A stretch of 64,000 nt of DNA from Faecalicatena faecalis (GTDB lineage Bacteria > Bacillota > Clostridia > Lachnospirales > Lachnospiraceae), in assembly GCF_012524165.2 (NCBI RefSeq), contig NZ_JABACJ020000013.1, forward strand, positions 1 through 64,000. Reading direction: 5' to 3'. How positions within the stretch are numbered: position 1 is the first letter of the stretch; the number at the start of each line of letters is the position of its first letter. The position numbers and the translations under genes were made by a program. This document shows, in pieces, positions 1-8,309 of this stretch. Under the pieces are notes generated by a model. The model worked only from the letters and a program-made list of their open reading frames with translations. It was not told the origin of the DNA and ran no database searches.

Positions 1-346
1 TGGGTTTCACCACTCCTCGTGCTGGGGCTAATCTCGTCGTCCCCGCACGGGGGGTGTAGCGCCGCCTGAGTTTATCCAAATCCCCCACCCCCCCCCCCCA
101 GCAGCCCCATCCCCCAATTCCCTCAGCGTCCCCCTCCTCCATCCATAAGAGGTCAAAATCCTACCATTGATTGTTGACCTTACTTCTTAAAGGTCATTAT
201 AAAACCCACAAAAGGTCAAAATGGAACTTATTTTAGGTATCCAGACTGAAAGCCTCCTGTGATTTCCTTTGTTAAAATAAAGCTACAAAGAAACAAAGCA
301 ATAAAGTTTCCTAGTAACTAAGAAGGATTTGATAGGAGGAAGAAAA
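1..346. other. Intergenic region, start of window
   Basis: No gene is supported here. The left part is GC-rich with an uninterrupted run of twelve C at 88-99. The right part is AT-rich and carries four copies of an AGGTCA-like half-site (listed separately). It holds the leader of the sugar operon starting at 347. The ribosome site AGGAGGA lies at 334-340. Confidence 0.6.
149..222. promoter_or_regulatory. Cluster of AGGTCA half-sites upstream of the C-glycoside operon
   Basis: The decamer AGGTCAAAAT occurs at 150-159 and exactly again at 213-222. Between them lie an inverted copy (TTGACCT, 174-180) and a third direct copy (AGGTCATTAT, 191-200). Repeated, mixed-orientation half-sites about 130 bases ahead of a catabolic operon suggest an operator array for an unknown regulator. 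No regulator gene is adjacent within the window. Confidence 0.4.
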
Positions 347-1450
347 ATGAGTAAAGCAAAAGTAGGAATTATTGGATGTGGTGGAATTGCAAATCAAAAA
401 CATTTTCCGGCACTCAAGAACAATGCGGATTTGAATGAAATCGTAGCATTCTGTGACATCATCGAAGAAAGAGCAGTGAAGGCAGCAGAAGAATTCGGAG
501 CAGCAGATGCTAAGGTCTATACAGATTATAAGGAATTATTGGCAGATCAAAACGTGGAGATCGTACATATCTGTACACCGAACGTTTCCCATAGTGAAAT
601 CGCAGTTGCAGCTTTCGCAGCGAAAAAGCATGTATACTGTGAGAAGCCTATGTCCCACAGCACGAAGGAAGCAGAGAAGATGGTGGAGGCATGGAAGGAA
701 TCTGGAATGCAGTTCACGGTCGGATATCAGAACCGTTTCAGACCGGAGGTGCAGAATCTTCATGTGGCATGCGAAAAAGGTGAGCTGGGAGATATCTATT
801 ATGGAAAAGCACATGCAGTCCGCAGAAGAGGAGTTCCTACATGGGGCGTCTTCATGGACAAGGAAGCACAGGGCGGCGGTCCTCTCATTGATATTGGAAC
901 ACACGCACTGGATATCACGTTGTGGTGCATGGGAAATTATGAGATCGACAGTGTAACAGGTTCTGTATTTTACAAGCTGGGCGGTCTGAAACAGGCAACA
1001 GAGGGAAATCTGTTCGGACCATGGGATCCTGAGACCTACGAAGTAGAAGATTCAGCTATGGGATTTGTAAAAATGAAGAATGGTGCAACAATCAGTCTGG
1101 AAGCAAGCTGGGCACTGAATATCCTGGAGTCCCGCGAGGCGTCTACTACATTATGCGGAACCGAGGCAGGTGCAGAGATTCACTCAGGAATGAGCTACTC
1201 TAAGAATGAGCTGATTTATAACAGAGGAAGAAATAATCAGTTGATGGAAGAGACTCTTTCCCCAGTCGGTGGTGTGGCATACTTCGGCGGAGGCGGCGGA
1301 GAAGAGGGCAGTATCGACTGTAGACAGTGGCTTTTGGCGGTACAGAACAACACAGAGCCTCTTGTAAAGCCAGAGGAAGCACTGGCAGTGACCAAGGTTC
1401 TGGATGCAATCTATCAATCAGCAAAGGAAAACAAAGAGATTAAATTTTAA
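347..1450 (+). CDS. Gfo/Idh/MocA-family NAD(P)-dependent sugar oxidoreductase, DgpA-like
   Basis: About 367 residues. An N-terminal Rossmann fold has the dinucleotide loop GIIGCGGIA. The CEKPM motif near residue 100 is typical of Gfo/Idh/MocA enzymes and carries the catalytic Lys. The C-terminal half is the usual substrate-binding fold. ATG 347 is chosen because AGGAGGA lies seven bases upstream; an in-frame ATG at 329 has no ribosome site. In C-glycoside degrading gut bacteria an enzyme of this family oxidises the sugar C3 hydroxyl so that the C-C bond can be broken. The DUF6379 and isomerase-like genes directly downstream support that role here. The substrate is unknown. Confidence 0.85.
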   Translation: MSKAKVGIIGCGGIANQKHFPALKNNADLNEIVAFCDIIEERAVKAAEEFGAADAKVYTDYKELLADQNVEIVHICTPNVSHSEIAVAAFAAKKHVYCEKPMSHSTKEAEKMVEAWKESGMQFTVGYQNRFRPEVQNLHVACEKGELGDIYYGKAHAVRRRGVPTWGVFMDKEAQGGGPLIDIGTHALDITLWCMGNYEIDSVTGSVFYKLGGLKQATEGNLFGPWDPETYEVEDSAMGFVKMKNGATISLEASWALNILESREASTTLCGTEAGAEIHSGMSYSKNELIYNRGRNNQLMEETLSPVGGVAYFGGGGGEEGSIDCRQWLLAVQNNTEPLVKPEEALAVTKVLDAIYQSAKENKEIKF

Positions 1451-1471
1451 CCAGGAAAGAGAGGGTATATC

Positions 1472-1906
1472 ATGGGATTTGCAATGCGGATGCCTTTGAA
1501 CGAGGAAATCATTAAAAAAGATTCCTTCAAGAGCATGTATATAAATGGTAAGAAAAATGGATTTGAGTTTGACGTGCAGCTCGCATATTACAGAGGTCAT
1601 TATCTTTCAGACATTGACCTGCTGGAGGTCTATGTGGACGGTGAAAAGATGCCCCAGGAGGCAATCACATTTGAATTGAACGGCAAAGAAATGCCAGTCT
1701 ATAAGCTGACCTATGCAGTAACAGAATTCTGGAGCCAGGTCGTGCCTGCTAAGATTCGTGTAATTAAGAAGGGCGGACTGGATGAAGGAAAACATGAACT
1801 GGAACTGAAACTGATGCTGCGTGTGCCATACATGCAGATTGGACCTGATCACAGCTTTATGCCTCTGGACTGTGGCGATAAAGTAACTGTGGAATCAGCA
1901 GAATAG
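1472..1906 (+). CDS. DUF6379 protein, C-glycoside deglycosidase beta (small) subunit-like
   Basis: 144 residues, with no signal peptide or membrane segment. The pattern GFEFDVQLAYYRG, then VDGEK, ELNGKE, a KKGGLDEGKHELELKL strand and a closing VPYM segment matches the DUF6379 family. That family forms the small beta-rich subunit of C-glycoside deglycosidases (DgpB, CarC, DfgB type), which bind an isomerase-like large subunit. It follows the oxidoreductase by 21 bases and precedes the large-subunit gene by 13, so the three are one operon. Family assignment is from memory of the domain. Confidence 0.75.
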   Translation: MGFAMRMPLNEEIIKKDSFKSMYINGKKNGFEFDVQLAYYRGHYLSDIDLLEVYVDGEKMPQEAITFELNGKEMPVYKLTYAVTEFWSQVVPAKIRVIKKGGLDEGKHELELKLMLRVPYMQIGPDHSFMPLDCGDKVTVESAE

Positions 1907-1919
1907 GAGGCAGAGGAGA

Positions 1920-2903
1920 ATGAGCAATATTAAATTAGGTGCAACACTGTTCTGCTATGGAACAGAATATGCAAGATTTCAGTATGATTTTGAGGAATGT
2001 GTAAAACAGGCGGCGCTTGCAGGAGCAACGGGATATGAAATCGTGGCAACACAGATGATTCCTTCTTATCCGAATGTAAGTGATGAATTCTTGGGCTTGG
2101 TCCATGACCTGAAGGTGAAATACAAAATCGGCCCGGTCGGATATGGTGCAAACAATGATAAAGGCATGCGTCATGACCGGAATCTGACAGATGATGAGAT
2201 GCTGGCTGATACAATCATTGACTTGAAAGCAGCTAATAAGTTAGGATGTAAAGTGATGCGGTCCCAGTATATGCTCTCACCGGCTGCATTTGAGAGGCTG
2301 GCGCCTTATGCCGAGCTTTATGATGTAAAGGTGGGAATCGAGATCCACAATCCAGAGACTCCGATGTCTCCACTCATGCAGGAATATCTGGAAGTGATTC
2401 GCAGAACAGGCTCCAAATATCTTGGCTTTGTACCAGATTTCGGATGCTTTGCCATCGCTCCGAACAAACCGCATTGGATGAAGGCAATCCAGGCCGGGGT
2501 CAAGGAGGAACACTTAAAGATGGCGGCTGACATGCGTTATGCAGGCGTCGATATCGAAGAAGCACGGGCCAAATTAATGGAGGCAGGTGCACATCCGGCA
2601 ATTAATGCAACACTGCAGGGAATGTACGGATTCGTACAATTTAAATCGAAGGAAGCATTACAGGGGCTTTTGGAGGAATTAAAGGAAATCCTTCCATACA
2701 GCTTTGAAATGCATGGCAAATTCCATTATTTGAGCGAGGATTGTGTGGAGCCGAGTATACCATATGAGGAAATCCTGGCAGTATTAAAAGAGTCTGACTT
2801 TGACGGATATCTGATCTGTGAATATGAGGACGAGCTGTACTGTGGCGGAACAGAGTTCACAAAGAGGCAGCTTGCTATGGAGAAAAGGATTCTGGGAATT
2901 TAA
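1920..2903 (+). CDS. Sugar phosphate isomerase/epimerase-family protein, C-glycoside deglycosidase alpha subunit-like
   Basis: 327 residues with a xylose isomerase-like TIM barrel. Likely divalent metal ligands are visible: Glu141 in GIEIHNP, Asp173 in PDFGCF, a His in EMHGKFH near 266 and a Glu in CEYEDE near 300. This E-D-H-E set is what DgpC/CarB-type subunits use to bind Mn. The family cleaves the C-C bond between a 3-oxo sugar and its aglycone. GGAGGCAGAGGAGA precedes the ATG. Adjacency to DUF6379 and a Gfo/Idh/MocA gene makes a deglycosidase more likely than a plain sugar isomerase. Confidence 0.75.
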   Translation: MSNIKLGATLFCYGTEYARFQYDFEECVKQAALAGATGYEIVATQMIPSYPNVSDEFLGLVHDLKVKYKIGPVGYGANNDKGMRHDRNLTDDEMLADTIIDLKAANKLGCKVMRSQYMLSPAAFERLAPYAELYDVKVGIEIHNPETPMSPLMQEYLEVIRRTGSKYLGFVPDFGCFAIAPNKPHWMKAIQAGVKEEHLKMAADMRYAGVDIEEARAKLMEAGAHPAINATLQGMYGFVQFKSKEALQGLLEELKEILPYSFEMHGKFHYLSEDCVEPSIPYEEILAVLKESDFDGYLICEYEDELYCGGTEFTKRQLAMEKRILGI

Positions 2904-3146
2904 ACACAATCAGGAAGCGGATTTAAAATATCCGCATAGAGGTCAGAAAAAAAGGATATCTGATTGGAGAAAATCAGTCAATCAGCATATCATATGAAAC
3001 AATAATTTCGACATTACATAAAAAGTGGCATGTCAGACGCCCGCAACGCGTCCGGCATGCCGGGATTGAATAAATCAAACCTGAATTTTATTCTATATCC
3101 GTGAAATGTATCTTGTCAAGGATTTTATAAATCTGGGAGGATTGGG
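2904..3146. other. Intergenic spacer with two hairpins
   Basis: A small inverted repeat (GCGGAT/ATCCGC) lies near 2918-2936. A longer stem pairs 3027-3040 with 3048-3061 (outer GGCATG/CATGCC, inner GACGC/GCGTC). Neither is followed by a T-tract, so they look like mRNA-stabilising or attenuating structures between the deglycosidase genes and the transporter. GGGAGG precedes the next ATG. Confidence 0.45.
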
Positions 3147-4529
3147 ATGGAAACAACAAAGTTATCCAAGAGGACGTTATTCGCATACGGCTGCGGTGAT
3201 TTTGCGAGCAACCTGTGCTGGACATTTATAGGCAGTTATTTGAGCGTATTTTATACGGATGTGGTAGGAATGGCCCCCGCCGTGGCATCTGCTATCATGT
3301 TGATTGCGAAGATCTGGGATGGAATCAATGATCCGATGTTTGGTGCAATTGCAGAACGTACCAACACGAAAAAAGGACGTTTCAGACCTTACATTTTTTA
3401 TGGTGCACCATTTCTGGCAGTTTTATCTGTATTAGCATTTACCACATTCGGTAAAGGAAATACAGCTATCGTCTGGGCAGCAGTCACCTATATTGGATGT
3501 GGGATGTTATATACGGTGGTCAACTTGTCATATGGTTCCCTTTCTACGGTTATGACAACAGACGCAGGGGATATTGCACAGCTGAACAGCTACCGCATGA
3601 TGGGGACCAACTTAAGCTCCGTCCTTTTAAATGCAATCACGGCGCCGCTTCTTATGAAATTTTCAGGAGGCGCAGAGGGGTATACGGCAGGTGCATATAC
3701 AAAGGTAGCACTTTTATTTGCCATATGTGCACTTCCCTTATTCTATTTTGTATATGCAAGCTGTAAAGAAACAGTACATCCTCCGAAGAGCGCGGTCAAG
3801 GTGCCAGTGAGCCGGAGCATCAAATCAGTGGTGACAAATGGGCCTCTGATGTTGATTTTCTTGATCCAGTTAATTGCAATGACAGCATTCTTTGGGAGAA
3901 TGGGAGTGGTCATCTACTATCTGATGTACAATGTGCAGAGATTTGATCTGATTGCGGCATTCATGTCGCTGCCGTCACTGTTCACTGTTGTAGGCATCCT
4001 GCTGACCAAAAACTTTATCATCAGAGTCGGTAAAAAGAAAATGGCTGCAATCGGATATATTGGAGCAGGAATTGCATTGATTCTGATTTTTATTGTCGGC
4101 AAGACAGCAGGATATACGAATATACCGCTTTTACTCATCTTACACTGTATTTATGGCTTCTTCTGCTTTTCATTCCCGATTCCGATGGCGATGGTGCCGG
4201 ATGCAATCAATTATGAGGAAGAGAGAAAGGGGATCCGGTCGGATGGAACCTCCTATGCAACCGTGTCACTTTCTACGAAGTTCGGTTCAGCCTTTGGAGT
4301 GTCCGGGGCACTTCTGATTATGGGTGCGACCGGATATGTGGCAAACGCACAGCAGAGTGCAGAGGCATTGAACGGAATTAATATGACGACAAATCTGGTG
4401 TTCGGAATCATGTTCCTATGCTGCCTGATTCCGTTGTTCTTCTATCCATTGAATGAAAAGAAGAGTACAGAAATTCTGGAAAGTCTGCAGAAGAAACGTG
4501 CTTTGAGAGAAGCAGAGATTGAAAATTAG
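3147..4529 (+). CDS. GPH-family (MelB-like) glycoside/sugar:cation symporter
   Basis: 460 residues with about twelve hydrophobic helices. The N-terminal segment FAYGCGDFASN and the loop DGINDPMFGAIAERTNTKKGRFRPY are hallmarks of glycoside-pentoside-hexuronide symporters in the MFS superfamily. It should import a glycoside or free sugar with a coupling cation. Its position after the deglycosidase-like genes, on the same strand, suggests it brings in the C-glycoside or its relatives. The segment MVPDAINYEEERKGIRSDGT is the typical GPH C-terminal cytoplasmic loop. The exact substrate cannot be read from the sequence. Confidence 0.85.
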   Translation: METTKLSKRTLFAYGCGDFASNLCWTFIGSYLSVFYTDVVGMAPAVASAIMLIAKIWDGINDPMFGAIAERTNTKKGRFRPYIFYGAPFLAVLSVLAFTTFGKGNTAIVWAAVTYIGCGMLYTVVNLSYGSLSTVMTTDAGDIAQLNSYRMMGTNLSSVLLNAITAPLLMKFSGGAEGYTAGAYTKVALLFAICALPLFYFVYASCKETVHPPKSAVKVPVSRSIKSVVTNGPLMLIFLIQLIAMTAFFGRMGVVIYYLMYNVQRFDLIAAFMSLPSLFTVVGILLTKNFIIRVGKKKMAAIGYIGAGIALILIFIVGKTAGYTNIPLLLILHCIYGFFCFSFPIPMAMVPDAINYEEERKGIRSDGTSYATVSLSTKFGSAFGVSGALLIMGATGYVANAQQSAEALNGINMTTNLVFGIMFLCCLIPLFFYPLNEKKSTEILESLQKKRALREAEIEN

Positions 4530-4555
4530 ATTCGTATAAGGACATAAGGAAACGA

Positions 4556-4649
4556 AAAAGGGTGTCAAAATGATATGTTCCCTTTAGGACAACAGTTAAA
4601 ATCATAAAACTGTATTTCTAAAGGGGAAGATATCATTTCGGCACCTTTT
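4556..4649. terminator. Long imperfect inverted repeat between convergent genes, terminator or MITE-like
   Basis: A 94-base structure begins AAAAGGGTGTC and ends GGCACCTTTT. Paired blocks include TGATAT with ATATCA, CCCTTTAG with CTAAAGGG, and a central ACAGTT/AACTGT. It lies between the end of the symporter and the end of the convergent DUF975 gene, so it can serve as a two-way terminator. Its size and near-complete self-complementarity also fit a small non-autonomous element. Confidence 0.6.
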
Positions 4650-4650
4650 G

Positions 4651-5337
4651 TTATCCTTTTAATTGGTGATATAATTCAGCAACTGCTGCATGATAATAGG
4701 CTCCCGGCAGTGCATAGACTGCTGTTGAGACGGCGCGCCCTATGGAGGTGGGCAGAAGCAGACTGAATCGGTAGGACAAGAAAAAGCAGAGTGCGATCCA
4801 GCCCAGGAATGTCAGCTGCATGATAAATAGATTCATCCGCTGTCCCGCTGTCATATCGCGGCTGATCCGCATGGCCTCGGCCCCGGACATTTCTGGATTC
4901 TCCGCCAGAATCCATGGGGTAAAGAAGGTGCGGTAATACTGCAGGATCCCCGGTACAATCAGAATCAGGCCGCCTGCACAGACGGTGAGATACCGAATCG
5001 CCATTCCCTTTACTATGGAAAGATAAACCTTGCTTCCCTGTGTGAAAAATTTCCACAGTGTAGAAAAATCTGCCCTATCCTGTCCCAGATCCAGATAATA
5101 GGCGTGTTTTCCGGCAGTAAGAGGCAGATATACCAATAAAATGCAGGAAAGCAGAAGCAGGATCAGTAGGATGGAACTGGTCTGAGTAAGTCTTACAATG
5201 CTGTAATCCTGTTCAAAAAGCAACGCTGGAATGTCTGCGATCAGACGCAGCAGCAGGACGATCAGATAGGCCTGTGCAAAGTTCTGGTTCAGGCAGGAGA
5301 GCCCTTTTTTCTTAATTTCTTTTGAAGTCCATACCAT
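4651..5337 (-). CDS. DUF975 family integral membrane protein
   Basis: About 228 residues. The start MVWTSKEIKKKG resembles the MWTRKELK opening of DUF975 proteins, so ATG 5337 is preferred over an in-frame TTG at 5349. Several hydrophobic segments follow (around residues 20-45, 55-80, 115-145, 170-200). A motif NPEMSGAEAMRISRDMTAGQRMNLF, typical of the family, sits in a cytoplasmic loop. Function of the family is unknown. A GC-rich hairpin lies just upstream of the start. Confidence 0.7.
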   Translation of the reverse strand: MVWTSKEIKKKGLSCLNQNFAQAYLIVLLLRLIADIPALLFEQDYSIVRLTQTSSILLILLLLSCILLVYLPLTAGKHAYYLDLGQDRADFSTLWKFFTQGSKVYLSIVKGMAIRYLTVCAGGLILIVPGILQYYRTFFTPWILAENPEMSGAEAMRISRDMTAGQRMNLFIMQLTFLGWIALCFFLSYRFSLLLPTSIGRAVSTAVYALPGAYYHAAVAELYHQLKG

Positions 5338-5350
5338 AATTTTTTTCAAA

Positions 5351-5373
5351 GGTCCTGGCAGACTGCCAGGACC
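5351..5373 (-). other. Perfect hairpin at the ribosome site of the DUF975 gene
   Basis: Eleven-base arms GGTCCTGGCAG and CTGCCAGGACC are separated by one base. On the minus strand the structure ends 14 bases before ATG 5337 and includes the only AGGA available as a ribosome site. It may terminate read-through from the upstream gene, because an A-rich run with few T follows, or it may mask translation. Confidence 0.45.
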
Positions 5374-5460
5374 CTTCCTCCATATTTGAATTCATTGTTC
5401 ATAAAATATTACGTCATAAGTTGGCTTTTAGCGGCCCGAGGGCCTATGTAAGGTCAAATA

Positions 5461-6879
5461 TTACAGTCCGATTACAGATGCAATGATTGTAAATACTGCG
5501 CAGATCGCAAGCTGGATAAGGAACATCGGCATTGCGAAGCGAATCCATTTCTCATATCCTACGTTACCGGCACCGAGGCAGGCATTTGTTGTAGAACTGG
5601 TCGGAATGACTGCATTACTGAATCCTTCACCACCCTGGAATGCAACGATTGCTGTCTGCATCGTAACACCTGTCAGAGAAGCGATTGCTGCCATGAACGG
5701 CATAACCAGTGTTGCCTGTCCACTTCCAGATGGTACGAAGAAGTTGATTACAACGTTGGCAATCAGCATTCCCAGTGAAATCAGGGATGACGGCAGCATC
5801 TGCAGCAGTGAAGATAATCCAGAAACGATGGTATCCATAATCATACCATTTTCCAGGACAATCAGGATCGCACGGCCAAGTCCGATTGCAAGGGCACCGA
5901 ATACCATGGTCTTAGCACCTTTGATCCAGGAAGTACAGATTTTGTTGCCGCCCAGCCCGCCGATGATTCCAGCCAGGATGCCCATTCCAAAGAAAGCAGC
6001 AGCCATATCAGTTGTTCCCCAGGATAATTTGAGGGAACCATATACAACGCATCCCAGACCTCCGAACAGTACCAGGATTACAAGAATCTGACGTACAGAA
6101 AGTTTTGTTGTGAAACTTTCCTGTGCTTTTTCGTGTGCTTCTTTTTCACTTAATTCCAGCTCATAGCAGTAGCTTGCAGAAGGTGTAACTTTTACCTTTT
6201 TTGCATAGCGGATGATATAAGCGCATGTGAAGATCAGGGTAACGATCTGCCATACAACACGGAACCCAAGGCCGGAGAACAGTGGGATTCCTGCGATTCC
6301 CTGTGCAACAGCAGTAGTGTAAGGGTTCAGCGCACCACAGGAAAAGCCGACATATACACCGCCGAGCACCATGGCGATACCTGTGATCGCGTCATAACCA
6401 CATCGTCTGGCTAATGCGACGCCTAGCGGAATGAACATGATCACCTGAGGGTCAAAGGCCATGGTAGCTCCTAAGATGGAGAAAATCGTTGTGATTGCGA
6501 TAATCATCAACGTCTCTTTCCCGTTCAGACGGTGTGCGATCTTGTTGATTCCTACGTTTAAGGCGTTGGTTTCATCAAAGATTCCAAAGGTTCCTCCACA
6601 GACAAATACAAAGAAAATCAGTGCAGCCTGTGCTTCAAGTCCAGATGGGACAGCTTTCAGGAAGTCCATTAATGAAATCGGATTGGACTCGACCTGGTGG
6701 AAAGAATCAGCGACTACGATCATACGTCCGGCTTCATTTTCAACACGGTCGTAAGCACCAGCGGGCAGGATATAGGTGAGTACTGCACATAAGATCAAGA
6801 TCATGAAGATGATAAAGTAGGTGTGCGGGACTGCTATATCCCATTTTTTCTTCTTTTGTTGCTCGTTCTTTTCATTCAT
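5461..6879 (-). CDS. YfcC family transporter (C4-dicarboxylate/arginine-ornithine antiporter-like superfamily)
   Basis: 472 residues, with a Lys-rich cytoplasmic N terminus and about 11-12 membrane helices. The segment PHTYFIIFMILILCAVLTYILPAGAY is the standard YfcC opening. The SCGALNPYTTAVAQGIAGIPLFSG and FVPSGSGQATLVMPFMA segments are the two re-entrant loop regions of this ion-transporter superfamily. Substrate is unknown; peptides, amino acids or dicarboxylates are possible. It is divergent from a LacI-type regulator whose palindromic operators fill the shared promoter region, so it is probably the regulated target. Confidence 0.8.
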   Translation of the reverse strand: MNEKNEQQKKKKWDIAVPHTYFIIFMILILCAVLTYILPAGAYDRVENEAGRMIVVADSFHQVESNPISLMDFLKAVPSGLEAQAALIFFVFVCGGTFGIFDETNALNVGINKIAHRLNGKETLMIIAITTIFSILGATMAFDPQVIMFIPLGVALARRCGYDAITGIAMVLGGVYVGFSCGALNPYTTAVAQGIAGIPLFSGLGFRVVWQIVTLIFTCAYIIRYAKKVKVTPSASYCYELELSEKEAHEKAQESFTTKLSVRQILVILVLFGGLGCVVYGSLKLSWGTTDMAAAFFGMGILAGIIGGLGGNKICTSWIKGAKTMVFGALAIGLGRAILIVLENGMIMDTIVSGLSSLLQMLPSSLISLGMLIANVVINFFVPSGSGQATLVMPFMAAIASLTGVTMQTAIVAFQGGEGFSNAVIPTSSTTNACLGAGNVGYEKWIRFAMPMFLIQLAICAVFTIIASVIGL

Positions 6880-6944
6880 TTTCCTCTACTCCTTTAGTAT
6901 AGTAAATTTCTACCAGCCTTGTGAACGAAAGGCTAGGTTATTCG

Positions 6945-7116
6945 TATAAGCAAAAAACAAAAAATAATAATTTGCTGCCCTTGCTGTTTATGCAAATTAT
7001 TGTTATAATGACTATAGATTTTTTGCTTATACCTATAAGCAATTTTTATATTAGCATAAATCCATAATAAAAACAAGATATATTGGAAAAAACTGTGCAA
7101 ATTTATACAAGTATAA
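6945..7116. promoter_or_regulatory. Palindromic operators between YfcC-type transporter and LacI regulator
   Basis: A perfect palindrome, TTGCTTATA-CC-TATAAGCAA, lies at 7023-7042. A half-site TATAAGCAA is at 6945-6953, and a second palindrome, TTATAC-AA-GTATAA, at 7103-7116. These fit a LacI-family repressor binding two or three sites, possibly with looping, in the promoter region shared by the divergent genes. Confidence 0.6.
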
Positions 7117-7194
7117 GAGATATCATTATCTTTGGAAAGAGACATGATTTCGTGGGGCTTATACTATTTATCATTTTTAAACAGAGGGATCGGT

Positions 7195-8205
7195 ATGAAA
7201 AGCAATATTACAGCAAAAGAAATCGCAAAGATCTGCGGGGTCAGCCAGGCCACGGTATCCTATGTACTCAATGACAGGTCCGATAAACGTATCAGCCAGC
7301 AGACGATCGACCGGGTGAGGCAGGCAATCAAAGAGTATCATTATGTCCCGAATGAGGCGGCAAGGAGCATGAGGAATAAGAAATGTGCTGCGATCGGGAT
7401 TGTCTGCGCATGGGACTACAGCCGTCAGTCCTTTCTGGAGACCATTGAGGGAATCGGAAGGCATCTGGACAAGATGCACCATACGCTGACACTTTTCTAT
7501 GAGAAAAAGGAGGATACCTTTCCTTCCTATATTAACAGTTATAAATCCAATCTGATCGACGGCCTGATTTATATTTCAAATAAAGAACATGAGCGTTTTG
7601 TGGAACCTGCGGAGAAATATGGCATCCCATATGTGGTAGTGTGTATGGATGGTGTCTTTTCTAAGAGGTCACCTAAGCCTCATGCCTTTGATGATGTACT
7701 AAAGGAATGTGCAGCGTTCTGTAAAGAGAAGGAGCTAAGGTCGATTCGGTATTTTTCTGTGGATAATGAGGGCGTGTTTGTTAACAATAAGTTTCCACAG
7801 TTTGAGGGAATCGTGTCCCGGATCTATCCAGAATGTGATCTGGAGCATGTGGTGATTCCTGTACGTTACCGCTGTCCCGAGAATATCTACCCGGGTCTGA
7901 AGGAGTATATGGATACACACGACTTTGACATTGCGATATCTCATAACTATGACATAGGGTATCTTCTGCAGAGAGAAATATTCAAAAATGGTGTGGTACT
8001 TCCACAGCATCCGAAGAACCTGTTCATTAATAATGTAGATTTTTATGCGATTACGTATCCGTCTGTATCCGGGATATCGATTCCTTATTATGAGATGGGA
8101 CGATATGCGGCAAAACTGATTTTAGCGATACTGGCGGGGGAAGAAGAGGAATTTTCTTATCAGGAATTCACTTGCAGATTGATTCACAGACAGTCAACGA
8201 TGTAG
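7195..8205 (+). CDS. LacI family transcriptional regulator
   Basis: About 336 residues from ATG 7195. The N-terminal helix-turn-helix ITAKEIAKICGVSQATVSYVLN and hinge region are classical LacI. The C-terminal two-thirds is a periplasmic-binding-like sensor domain (AIGIVCAW through the closing AGEEEEFSYQEF). AGAGGGATCGGT before the ATG gives the ribosome site; the longer in-frame start at 7132 lacks one. It is divergent from the YfcC-type transporter and probably represses it from operators in 6945-7116. The effector is unknown. Confidence 0.85.
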   Translation: MKSNITAKEIAKICGVSQATVSYVLNDRSDKRISQQTIDRVRQAIKEYHYVPNEAARSMRNKKCAAIGIVCAWDYSRQSFLETIEGIGRHLDKMHHTLTLFYEKKEDTFPSYINSYKSNLIDGLIYISNKEHERFVEPAEKYGIPYVVVCMDGVFSKRSPKPHAFDDVLKECAAFCKEKELRSIRYFSVDNEGVFVNNKFPQFEGIVSRIYPECDLEHVVIPVRYRCPENIYPGLKEYMDTHDFDIAISHNYDIGYLLQREIFKNGVVLPQHPKNLFINNVDFYAITYPSVSGISIPYYEMGRYAAKLILAILAGEEEEFSYQEFTCRLIHRQSTM

Positions 8206-8246
8206 GAGGTCGGACGACAAAGGGAATGTAGATGGAATAAAAAAGA

Positions 8247-8279
8247 CGATTGCAATCGGAAGCAGCAGGCGCGTATAAT
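8247..8279 (+). promoter_or_regulatory. Promoter with palindromic operator for the MATE gene
   Basis: A perfect 12-base palindrome, CGATTGCAATCG, at 8247-8258 contains TTGCAA (8250-8255) as a possible -35. TATAAT follows at 8274-8279 after 18 bases. The operator overlapping the -35 suggests a repressor controlling the exporter at 8310. Confidence 0.5.
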
Positions 8280-8309
8280 AAGAACGTTATACGAAGGGAG
8301 AAAGTGTAA

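Noticed and set aside
5483..6091. 202-codon plus-strand ORF
   Set aside because: It is the antisense shadow of the YfcC-type transporter gene and has a low-complexity composition.
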